NCBI RefSeq assembly: GCF_017813235.1
Contig: NZ_JAGISH010000006.1
Location: 1 to 64,000 of the forward strand
Direction: 5' to 3'
DNA from: Sagittula salina
GTDB taxonomy: Bacteria > Pseudomonadota > Alphaproteobacteria > Rhodobacterales > Rhodobacteraceae
Length of the DNA stretch: 64,000 nucleotides
How positions within the stretch are numbered: position 1 is the first letter of the stretch; each line of letters opens with the position of its first letter. The position numbers and the translations under genes were made by a program. The notes under the pieces are model-generated. The model searched no databases and had not been told where the DNA came from. It was given only the letters and a program-made list of their open reading frames with translations. Below, piece after piece: positions 46,412 through 53,567 of this stretch.

Positions 46412-46983
46412 GTGTCGGTGTCCATCTTCGGTCGCGCGGCATGGGCTTCGGCGGCGCGGCGCAGGTCGGCCATCAGCTCATCCAGCAGGCGGATCCCCGT
46501 GGCGTCGGTCAGGCGGCCCCCGGCGTCCCATTTGGTTGAGGTGTTGCCCACCATGACCTCCGGCCCGGGCAGCAACAGCGGTCGAAAGGCCGTCAGACAG
46601 AGCCGCGTCATCGCCTGCGCGCGGGGCCCGCCCGCCGCACCGGCGGCGGCGGACATCAGCGCCACGGGCTTGTCCCGCCACGGCGCGCCGGGGGTGCGAC
46701 TGATCCAGTCGAGCGCGTTCTTCAGCGCACCGGAGATGCCCTTGTTGTATTCGGGCGAGGCAACGATCACCGCATCCGCGTCGGCAATCGCCCGGGCGGC
46801 CTGCGATACCTCCGCCGGGATACCGGGGTCGGCCTGCATGTCGGCATCGAACAGCGGAAAGCGGATGTCGAGCTCCGAATAGGTGCAGGGACCAAAGCGG
46901 TGTGCGGCCTCCTGCAACAGCAGACGATTGGTAGATGCGGCGCGCAGCGATCCGCAGAGGCCGACGAGCGTTAATTGAGTCAT
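46408..46983 (-). CDS. NADPH-dependent FMN reductase
   Basis: 191 residues. Flavodoxin-like fold with the phosphate loop GSLRAASTNRLLL and the family motif SPEYNKGISGALKNALDW. ATG at 46983 has AGGAGATCTC upstream. The small terminator hairpin of the OmpA-like gene lies just upstream, so this is the first gene of a two-gene unit with the MaoC-like gene. Confidence 0.9.
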   Translation of the reverse strand: MTQLTLVGLCGSLRAASTNRLLLQEAAHRFGPCTYSELDIRFPLFDADMQADPGIPAEVSQAARAIADADAVIVASPEYNKGISGALKNALDWISRTPGAPWRDKPVALMSAAAGAAGGPRAQAMTRLCLTAFRPLLLPGPEVMVGNTSTKWDAGGRLTDATGIRLLDELMADLRRAAEAHAARPKMDTDT

Positions 46984-47020
46984 GAGATCTCCTGTCCGTG
47001 CCCTGCGCACTATCCAAAGA

Positions 47021-47048
47021 AAAAGCGCCGCGGCAAGGCGGCGCTTTT
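47021..47048 (-). terminator. Terminator of the OmpA-like lipoprotein gene
   Basis: Perfect 11-bp arms (47021-47031 and 47038-47048) with AAAA/TTTT at the base and a 6-base loop; on the minus strand it runs into TTTTTCTTT. It lies about 23 bases past the stop at 47072. Confidence 0.9.
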
Positions 47049-47071
47049 CCGGAACTTTAAAGCGGATGCGA

Positions 47072-47734
47072 TCAGGCGTTCGGCAGGATCACGATTTCCA
47101 CGCGACGGTTCTGCTGCTTACCCTCGGCCGTGAGGTTGGTCGCGATGGGCTGATCCTCGCCGCGGCCAATGACCTGAACGCGACCCGAGGGTACGCCCTG
47201 CGACAGGAACACGTTCGCCACGGACTGGGCCCGGCGCTGCGACAGGTTCTGGTTGTAAGACGCTGCACCATCGGAATCGGTGTGGCCGATAACCTGAACA
47301 GTGGTGTTGGGGTACTGCAGGAGCGAAGCGCCCACGTCCTTGATGTCGCCCAGCAGTCCGCCCGAGAGCGTCGCACTGTCGGTGGCAAAGAGGATGTCCT
47401 GCGGCATGGTGACGATCAGACGGTCGCCGGTGTTGCGGATGCCGACGTTGCTGCCCAGCTGCTGGCGCAGTTCGGCTTCCTGCTTGTCGAGCTGGTTGCC
47501 GATGGCAGCACCGGCGGCGGCGCCCAGGACGGCCCCGGCCACGGTGGCGCGATTGCGCTCGCCGACATCATCACCCCCGGCCAGACGACCCGCGACGGCC
47601 CCGCCGACCGCCCCTACCAGCGCGCCGGTCTTGGCCTGGCGGTTGGGGTCGTTCTCGTCGAACATCGGGCCGGTGGTGCAGGCGGTCAGGCCCAGCATCG
47701 CGACAGTGGAAAGCATCAGTGCGGAACGGATCAT
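47072..47734 (-). CDS. OmpA-family lipoprotein with glycine-zipper segment
   Basis: 220 residues. Lipobox LTAC with Cys19, then a glycine-zipper stretch (GALVGAVGGAVAGRLAGG and GAVLGAAAGAAIGNQL), then an OmpA-like peptidoglycan-binding domain (FATDSATLS, then GHTDSDGAASYNQNLSQRRA). This is the YiaD-like arrangement, a lipid-anchored protein linked to the cell wall. Monocistronic, with a strong terminator. Confidence 0.92.
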   Translation of the reverse strand: MIRSALMLSTVAMLGLTACTTGPMFDENDPNRQAKTGALVGAVGGAVAGRLAGGDDVGERNRATVAGAVLGAAAGAAIGNQLDKQEAELRQQLGSNVGIRNTGDRLIVTMPQDILFATDSATLSGGLLGDIKDVGASLLQYPNTTVQVIGHTDSDGAASYNQNLSQRRAQSVANVFLSQGVPSGRVQVIGRGEDQPIATNLTAEGKQQNRRVEIVILPNA

Positions 47735-48108
47735 TCTATCTCTGGCCTCTCGGTCGTTTGTTATTCAGTCTGGCATCAAGGTCCGGCCGGGTGATCCCGG
47801 GCGCGGCGCTGTCCTGAAGGCTTAATGCCACAGCCCGGCGAAAGGTTCCCGAGAAAATCGCCCCTGTCGCGGAATTTGGCGGCAATTCGCCACCCTCCAC
47901 CACAAGGCGAGGTTTCGTCGCGAAACCCATAGCATTTACAGTATGTTAACCATTTTTACGCGCGCCATATGCGGCAACTTCCCGCCGGATGCGCCACCCC
48001 AAAGGCCCAAATGCCTGTCCCCGGGGGCACGGAGCCGCGCGTCACCCGGTTTCCTTCCCGCCACTCCGGACGGTAGTCTGGGGCGAGGCAGAAAAACAGG
48101 AGAAAGCA
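47735..48108. promoter_or_regulatory. Divergent intergenic region between the OmpA-like and SH3 genes
   Basis: 374 bases without a gene. A perfect 7-bp inverted repeat, GGTTTCG and CGAAACC around TCG, lies at 47911-47927 and could be an operator. An A+T-rich patch follows (47931-47960). No terminator seen. Confidence 0.4.
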
Positions 48109-48408
48109 ATGCGCAAGGCAGTGCTGGCGGCGCTGGCCGCCATCGGGCTGGGGGCCGCCATGACCGGAAAGGCGGAGGCGGCCTGGCTGGGGAAATACGA
48201 GGTCTTCGGCGTCGAGGAGGGCGACATGCTCAAGATGCGCGCCGGGCCGGGCACCGGTTTCGTCGTGCTGGTTGGACTGCCGAATGGGGCGATCCTGCGG
48301 GTGTATTCCTGCGAGCGGGCGGGGGCGACAACGTGGTGCGACGTGGCCTTCGACCGGGCGCCCGCGCTGCGCGGCTACGTCTCCGAAGCCTATATCCGCC
48401 AGCGCTGA
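48109..48408 (+). CDS. Small exported SH3-domain protein
   Basis: 99 residues from the ATG at 48109 (CAGGAG upstream). A signal peptide ends near GKAEAA, then a bacterial SH3 domain: MLKMRAGPGTGFVVLVGLPNG and WCDVAFDRAPALRGYVSEAYI. Such domains bind cell-wall peptides; the protein is probably periplasmic. Confidence 0.85.
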   Translation: MRKAVLAALAAIGLGAAMTGKAEAAWLGKYEVFGVEEGDMLKMRAGPGTGFVVLVGLPNGAILRVYSCERAGATTWCDVAFDRAPALRGYVSEAYIRQR

Positions 48409-48459
48409 CCCCTTCGGCGGACGGCAGCGAGCGCCGCCCCGTGCCGCCCCAACGCCGGA

Positions 48460-49326
48460 TCAGGCTTCCAGGCGAGCGGGCGGCGCGTCCTCCGCATCCA
48501 CCCGCGCCGCTTCCCAGGCCAGCAGCGCGCGTTTGACCGGCAGCCCCCAGTGGTAACCGCCCAAGCCGCCTGACTTGCGCAATGCGCGGTGGCAGGGAAT
48601 CAGGAAACTGACCGGATTGCGCCCGACGGCGGTGCCCACGGCGCGAACCGCCTTTGGGTGGCCGATGCTGCGGGCGATTTCGGAATAGGTGGTGACGTGC
48701 CCGGTGGGGATGCGCATCAGCGCCTCCCAGACCTTGATCTGGAAGGGCGCGCCGATCAGGTAGAGCGGTACCGGACCCTGGTCCGTCTGGCCGAAGGCCG
48801 CCATGACCCAGGGGCGCAGGCGTATCGGGTCCTCCACGTAGGTCGCCCGGGGCCAGCGCCCTGAAAGATCGCTCATGGCGTGCTCCGCCGTGGTTTCGGC
48901 CGCGAAGCCGATCCCGCAGAGCCCCTTGTCCGTGCCCATGACCAGCGCCGGACCAAAGGGGCTTTCGAACCAGCCCCAATAGATCGTCAGCCCTGCGCCC
49001 CCCTTGGCGAAATCGCCGGGACTCATCGCCTCCCATCTGAGAAACAGGTCGTGAAGCCGTCCTCCGCCCGAGAGGCCGGCGGCATGGGCCGTGTCGAGCG
49101 TGGTAAAGCGGTTTTCCAGCAGCGCCTTGGCGTGGCCGAGGGTGAAATACTGTTGCAGGCGTTTCGGCGAGACCCCGGCCCAGCGGGTAAAGAGGCGCTG
49201 GAAATGCGCCGGGGACATGTTCATCTCCGCCGCGAGGGTGTCGAGGCTGGCCTGCGGCCCGAGGCGGTCGACCGCCTCGATGGCGCGGCCCATGACGGCG
49301 TAATGATAGCTTTGGGTGTCGGTCAC
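48460..49326 (-). CDS. AraC-type HTH / methylated-DNA--protein-cysteine methyltransferase
   Basis: 288 residues, Ada-like without the N-terminal zinc methyl-acceptor domain. Residues 1-105 are an AraC-type HTH (MNMSPAHFQRLFTRWAGVSP). Residues 115-280 are an Ogt/MGMT domain with the acceptor Cys245 in FLIPCHRAL and a preceding TTYSEIA helix. It repairs O6-methylguanine and may regulate. The start is a GTG with AAAGGAGA upstream. Confidence 0.9.
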   Translation of the reverse strand: MTDTQSYHYAVMGRAIEAVDRLGPQASLDTLAAEMNMSPAHFQRLFTRWAGVSPKRLQQYFTLGHAKALLENRFTTLDTAHAAGLSGGGRLHDLFLRWEAMSPGDFAKGGAGLTIYWGWFESPFGPALVMGTDKGLCGIGFAAETTAEHAMSDLSGRWPRATYVEDPIRLRPWVMAAFGQTDQGPVPLYLIGAPFQIKVWEALMRIPTGHVTTYSEIARSIGHPKAVRAVGTAVGRNPVSFLIPCHRALRKSGGLGGYHWGLPVKRALLAWEAARVDAEDAPPARLEA

Positions 49327-49444
49327 GGGTGTCTCCTTTGGGTGAAGGATAGCCCGGGAAACGGCGCCCGCGCAGCCCGAAACATGCGCTTTTTTGGGGG
49401 CGCGGACCGGGGCGGCGCCCCGGCGGAGCGGTTGGGGGGGGCGG

Positions 49445-50314
49445 TCAGAGCGGACGGCGGGGACGGGCGCCGAGGAGGGCGTCCTGCATCTCGCTGATCT
49501 GGGACCCGAGCCGGTCGGGGACGGGGCGATAGTCGGAGCGCTTGCCGATCACGGAGGGGTCAAGGTTATGATCCGAAAGATGTTTTGCCAGTTGCGTCTG
49601 AAGCGTTTCGCGCTGTCGGGGTGTGAGGATGCAGGTATAGCCCTCGGCGGGATCTTCGTCCGGCACAGTCCAGCCGTCGCAGGCGACGCCAATGGCGATG
49701 GCACCCGCGTTGTGGTTCAGCACGAAGGCCGGGGTGCGGCCCACCGGCCTGGCGAGCTTTACCGAGCCATCGAGCGCGACATAGAAGTGGAAGCCGATGT
49801 CGGCCCAGCCGAGTTTATCGACATGGTAGGCGCGGAAGTCGGACATGGTGGCGTCGGCCTCCGCCCCCACCCAGATACGGGTGATCTGCCGTCCGGTCAG
49901 TGCGTCGATGCCACCGATCCGTGTGGCCTCTTCGTCCTGCGGGACGGAGGTGGCGATGTCGTCATAGTAGGCTTTCCATTTGGCCTGAAGTTCGGGATTG
50001 GTTGAAACGGCGGCGAAGTAATGCGCGAAGCGCAACCGGCTGGCGAGGTCTTCGACCAGCGCGAACTGCAGGAATTCACCGAGGTATTTCTGCTCGAACT
50101 CAAGCCGTTGCAATTCGCGTTCGTGGGCGAAGCGGGCCTCTTCGAGGCGGACTTCGCGAGTCTGGAAGTGCCACGAGACGATGGAGGTCAGCAGCGTCAA
50201 CCCCACGGTGCCGATCAGCCATTTCCACAGGTCGAGCCGATACCGCATCCGGTAGAGCGCCTTGCTGTCCTCAGCGCTCAGTTCGGACAGGTCGAGTTGC
50301 GGCTCGTCGGGCAT
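49445..50314 (-). CDS. Membrane-tethered PGRP/amidase-2-fold protein lacking zinc ligands
   Basis: 289 residues from the ATG at 50314 (AAAGGGA upstream). A cytoplasmic head, one membrane helix (about residues 30-48) and a coiled coil (52-100) precede a PGRP-type domain (about 143-272). YHVDKLGWADIGFHFYV (163-179) and LNHNAGAIAIGV (199-210) match T7 lysozyme and PGRPs very well. Yet the positions of the zinc ligands and catalytic tyrosine are changed: His17 of T7 lysozyme aligns with Gly150, Tyr46 with Phe175, His122 with Lys258/Arg259, and Cys130 with Asp267. It probably binds rather than cuts peptidoglycan. Confidence 0.68.
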   Translation of the reverse strand: MPDEPQLDLSELSAEDSKALYRMRYRLDLWKWLIGTVGLTLLTSIVSWHFQTREVRLEEARFAHERELQRLEFEQKYLGEFLQFALVEDLASRLRFAHYFAAVSTNPELQAKWKAYYDDIATSVPQDEEATRIGGIDALTGRQITRIWVGAEADATMSDFRAYHVDKLGWADIGFHFYVALDGSVKLARPVGRTPAFVLNHNAGAIAIGVACDGWTVPDEDPAEGYTCILTPRQRETLQTQLAKHLSDHNLDPSVIGKRSDYRPVPDRLGSQISEMQDALLGARPRRPL

Positions 50315-50454
50315 CGCGGGAAATCCCTTTGGCAAACGGAGAGGCGAAAAACGCGAAAGCAATGGCGCGAGCCTAGCAGAGCGGAGGGAATTTTCAACTT
50401 TGGGCTGTGGTGGCCCGGCTTGTCAGACGGGGCAAAAGCGGGCAGAAGCGCGCC

Positions 50455-51099
50455 ATGGTCAAGCAGATGGACTATCATACGCTGCGCGAGGTCTTCACCC
50501 GCTTCCGCGATGCGGAGCCGGAGCCGAAGGGCGAATTGAACCACGTCAACGCCTATACGCTGGTGGTGGCGGTGGCGCTGTCGGCGCAGGCCACGGACGC
50601 GGGCGTGAACCGGGCGACCGAAAAGCTGTTCCAGATCGCCGACACGCCGGAGAAGATGCTGGCGTTGGGCGAAGAGGGCGTGATCGAGCACATCAAGACG
50701 ATCGGGCTGTTCCGCAACAAGGCGAAGAACGTCATCAAGCTGTCGCGAATCCTCGTGGAGGAGTACGGCGGCGAGGTGCCCTGTTCGCGTGCGGCGCTGG
50801 AGTCGCTTCCCGGCGTCGGGCGCAAGACGGCGAACGTGGTGCTGAACATGTGGTGGCGCTACCCGGCGCAGGCGGTGGACACGCATATCTTTCGCGTCGG
50901 CAACCGGACCGGGATCTGCCCCGGCAAGGACGTGGTCGCGGTCGAACGCGCCATCGAGGACAACATCCCGGTGGATTTCCAGCAACACGCGCATCACTGG
51001 CTGATCCTGCACGGGCGCTACATCTGTGTCGCGCGTAAACCGAAGTGCAAGGCCTGCCTGATACGGGACCTCTGTCCCTTCGAGGAGAAGACGGAATGA
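50455..51099 (+). CDS. nth: Endonuclease III
   Basis: 214 residues. DNA glycosylase/AP lyase for oxidised pyrimidines. Helix-hairpin-helix LPGVGRKTANVVL with the catalytic lysine, the essential aspartate in AVDTHIFRVGNR, and the C-terminal 4Fe-4S cysteines C-x6-C-x2-C-x5-C in CVARKPKCKACLIRDLC are intact. Start set at 50455 to fit the family N-terminus; 50467 is also possible. The stop overlaps the kinase start (ATGA). Confidence 0.95.
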   Translation: MVKQMDYHTLREVFTRFRDAEPEPKGELNHVNAYTLVVAVALSAQATDAGVNRATEKLFQIADTPEKMLALGEEGVIEHIKTIGLFRNKAKNVIKLSRILVEEYGGEVPCSRAALESLPGVGRKTANVVLNMWWRYPAQAVDTHIFRVGNRTGICPGKDVVAVERAIEDNIPVDFQQHAHHWLILHGRYICVARKPKCKACLIRDLCPFEEKTE

Positions 51100-52085
51100 A
51101 AAAGTACCAGCTGGCCGGAATCGGCAACGCGGTCGTGGACGTGATCGCGCGGGCGGACGACAGCTTTCTCGATCACATGGGGATCGAGAAGGGCATCATG
51201 CAGCTGATCGAACGCGAGCGGGGCGAGACACTGTATGGCGCGATGGGCAACCGGGTGCAGACGCCGGGCGGATCGCTGGCCAACACTGTGGCGGGTGCGG
51301 GCGCGCTTGGGCTGCGGACGGCGTTCTTTGGCCGGGTGAAGGACGACGCGCTGGGGCGGTTCTACGCCGATGCAATGACCAACGAGGGCATCGCATTCGT
51401 CAATGCACCGGAACCGGGGGCGGAACTGCCGACCTCGCGCTCGATGATCTTTGTCACGCCGGACGGCGAGCGGTCGATGAACACCTATCTCGGGATCTCC
51501 TCGGAACTGGGGCCGGAGCACGTCGACGAGTCCGTTGCGGCCGATGCGGAGGTGATCTTTCTCGAAGGATACCTGTTCGACAAGGACAAGGGGAAAGAGG
51601 CTTTCCTGAAGGCCGCGCGCGCCTGTACGGCGGCGGGCGGCAAGGCGGGGATCGCGATTTCCGATCCCTTCTGCGTGGAACGCCACCGCGAGGACTTCCT
51701 GCGGCTGATCGAGCACGAGATGGATTTCGTCATCGGCAACGAGGCGGAGATCCGGTCGCTGTACCAGAACGACGACCTTGAGGCCGATCTTGCGGCGGTC
51801 AGCGCGATCTGCCCGCTGGTGATCTGCACGCGGTCCGGCGACGGGGTGACCATCGTGAAGGACGGGGTGCGCACCGACGTGCCGGTCAAAAAGGTAGTGC
51901 CGGTGGATGCCACCGGCGCGGGCGACCAGTTCGCCGCCGGGTTCCTGTATGGTCTGGTCACGGGACGCGACATGGAAACCTGCGGGCGCATGGGGTCGAT
52001 GGCGGCGGGCGAGGTGATCGGCCACATGGGCCCACGCCCGGAGGCGAGCGTCTCCGCCCTGTTCAAGGCGGCCGGGCTGGCCTGA
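51096..52085 (+). CDS. PfkB-family sugar/adenosine kinase
   Basis: 329 residues. PfkB motif 1 is near TPGGSLANTVAGAGALG, and the C-terminal motif 2 VDATGAGDQFAAGFLYG contains the catalytic aspartate. N-terminus AGIGNAVVDVIARAD resembles adenosine kinase-like members; the sugar or nucleoside substrate is not certain. Starts at an ATG overlapping the nth stop. Its last two codons and stop are the first unit of a tandem repeat (52077). Confidence 0.9.
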   Translation: MKKYQLAGIGNAVVDVIARADDSFLDHMGIEKGIMQLIERERGETLYGAMGNRVQTPGGSLANTVAGAGALGLRTAFFGRVKDDALGRFYADAMTNEGIAFVNAPEPGAELPTSRSMIFVTPDGERSMNTYLGISSELGPEHVDESVAADAEVIFLEGYLFDKDKGKEAFLKAARACTAAGGKAGIAISDPFCVERHREDFLRLIEHEMDFVIGNEAEIRSLYQNDDLEADLAAVSAICPLVICTRSGDGVTIVKDGVRTDVPVKKVVPVDATGAGDQFAAGFLYGLVTGRDMETCGRMGSMAAGEVIGHMGPRPEASVSALFKAAGLA

Positions 52086-52131
52086 GGTCTGGCCCGAGGT
52101 CTGGCCTGAGGTCTGGCCTGAGGTCTGGCCC
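52077..52131 (+). repeat. Tandem 12-bp copies over the kinase stop codon
   Basis: CTGGCC(T/C)GAGGT occurs four times in a row from 52077, with a partial fifth (CTGGCCC) ending at 52131. The first unit includes Leu-Ala-stop of the kinase. The same nine-base core CTGGCCTGA seeds the repeat at the end of lptB. Confidence 0.85.
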
Positions 52132-52156
52132 AATATCTGCCCCCCCAAGGAGGGAT

Positions 52157-52176
52157 GCCGTGAAGCGATTCACGGC
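52157..52176. repeat. Hairpin after the kinase gene
   Basis: Perfect 8-bp arms (52157-52164 and 52169-52176) around GCGA, following the tandem repeat. No T-run follows, so a terminator function is uncertain. Confidence 0.5.
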
Positions 52177-52277
52177 GACCTTCCACTTATTAACGGAATA
52201 ATCACGTTAGCCATCTTCCGGTTTCCGGGGAGGAGGGAGTAGCCTTCGGCGGCAAAGTTATTCCTCCCGGAGATTGG

Positions 52278-53474
52278 ATGTCTCGTATCATTGTCCTGCG
52301 CGACCGGACCGACAACTGGCGTCGGCCCGCGGTGCCCTTGGCGGCTTCGGTCGCCCCGCTGCGCCCCGAGATCCCCGCGGAGCCGATGCTGGAAGTTGTC
52401 GAGGTCGATCCCGCCGGGCTGCGCCAGTTGATGCGGGACCCCAGCGTGCTGACCGTGGCGCCCGCCATGCCGACGCGCATCGTCAATCCGGAGCCACTCG
52501 ACGACCTGCGCAGCACCGATGTAGTGCCGGGCTGGGGCGCGCGCGCCATTGGCGCCGACTGGACCCAGAGCACCGGCGCGGGCGTGCGGGTGGCGATGCT
52601 GGATACCGGCATTGACAAGGCGCACCCGGCCTTTGCCGGGGTGACCATCACGGGACAGGATTTCGTCGGCACCGGCCTCAGCGACGCCAATGGACACGGC
52701 ACGCATCTGGCCGGCACGCTGCTGGGCCGCGATCAGGGCGGCACGCGGATCGGCGTGGCACGCGGCATCACCGACCTCAAGGTGGGCAAGGTGCTGTCGG
52801 ACAACGGTTTCGGGCGGACGGACGGGTTCCTCAGGGCGGTGCTCTGGGCGTTTCGGGAGCAGGCCGACATTATCGCCTTTGCCCTGAGTTTCGACATCGC
52901 GGCGCAGGTGGAGGTGCTGACCCGCGACGGCTACCCGCGCGTGCAGGCGACCACGGCGGCGGTGAACGCCTATCGCGGCAACCTGCGTATCTTCGAGTTG
53001 ATGATGGAGATGATGTGCGCCACCGGCGGGCCGCTGCTGCTGGGCGCCATCGGCAACGACAGCCTGAGGGTGATCTCTCCGGATTTCGAGACGGCGGCCT
53101 CCGCCCCGGCTGCGGCGCGACACGTCATGGCGATCGGCGCCTGCGGGCCGGGTTCCGAGGAGGATCCGGGGCTGGTGCCAGCGGTGTTTTGCAACGTCGG
53201 ACCCGCGCTGGTGGCACCGGGGGTGGGCATCGTATCGGCCAGCCTTGGCGGCGGGATCAAGACGCTGAACGGCACCTCCATGGCAATGGCGCATGCGGCG
53301 GGGGTCGCCGCGCTCTGGGCGGAGGTCATGCGCGCGGAACGCGAGGCGGTGACCGCGCGCAGCCTCGCGGCCAAGCTGATCTCCACCGCCACGCGCAAGG
53401 GGTTGCGCCGCGGTCAGACCATCCTCGACTGCGGTTTCGGACTTGTGCAGGCGCCGCGCGCGCGGCTGGACTGA
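52278..53474 (+). CDS. S8 subtilase without export signal
   Basis: 398 residues. Catalytic triad Asp109 (MLDTGID), His140 (NGHGTHLAG) and Ser334 (NGTSMAMAH), with the oxyanion Asn260 (GAIGND). Residues 1-75 look like an inhibitor-I9-type prodomain (LMRDPSVLTVAPAMPTRIV). No signal peptide or membrane anchor is seen, so it is probably cytoplasmic or exported by another route. No obvious partner gene next to it. Confidence 0.88.
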   Translation: MSRIIVLRDRTDNWRRPAVPLAASVAPLRPEIPAEPMLEVVEVDPAGLRQLMRDPSVLTVAPAMPTRIVNPEPLDDLRSTDVVPGWGARAIGADWTQSTGAGVRVAMLDTGIDKAHPAFAGVTITGQDFVGTGLSDANGHGTHLAGTLLGRDQGGTRIGVARGITDLKVGKVLSDNGFGRTDGFLRAVLWAFREQADIIAFALSFDIAAQVEVLTRDGYPRVQATTAAVNAYRGNLRIFELMMEMMCATGGPLLLGAIGNDSLRVISPDFETAASAPAAARHVMAIGACGPGSEEDPGLVPAVFCNVGPALVAPGVGIVSASLGGGIKTLNGTSMAMAHAAGVAALWAEVMRAEREAVTARSLAAKLISTATRKGLRRGQTILDCGFGLVQAPRARLD

Positions 53475-53567
53475 GCCGGAGGCCCAGCCCCCCTTCCCTG
53501 CCCCTCCACCAGCCGCCGTTCGCCAAAATGGCGATGCGGATGAACGGCCCGGAACGGAGCCTGCGGG

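Noticed and set aside
51018..52148. 376-codon frame opposite the kinase gene with a repeated Gly-Gln-Thr-Ser start
   Set aside because: The repeat peptide is only the reverse reading of the 12-bp tandem repeat; the rest mirrors the kinase.
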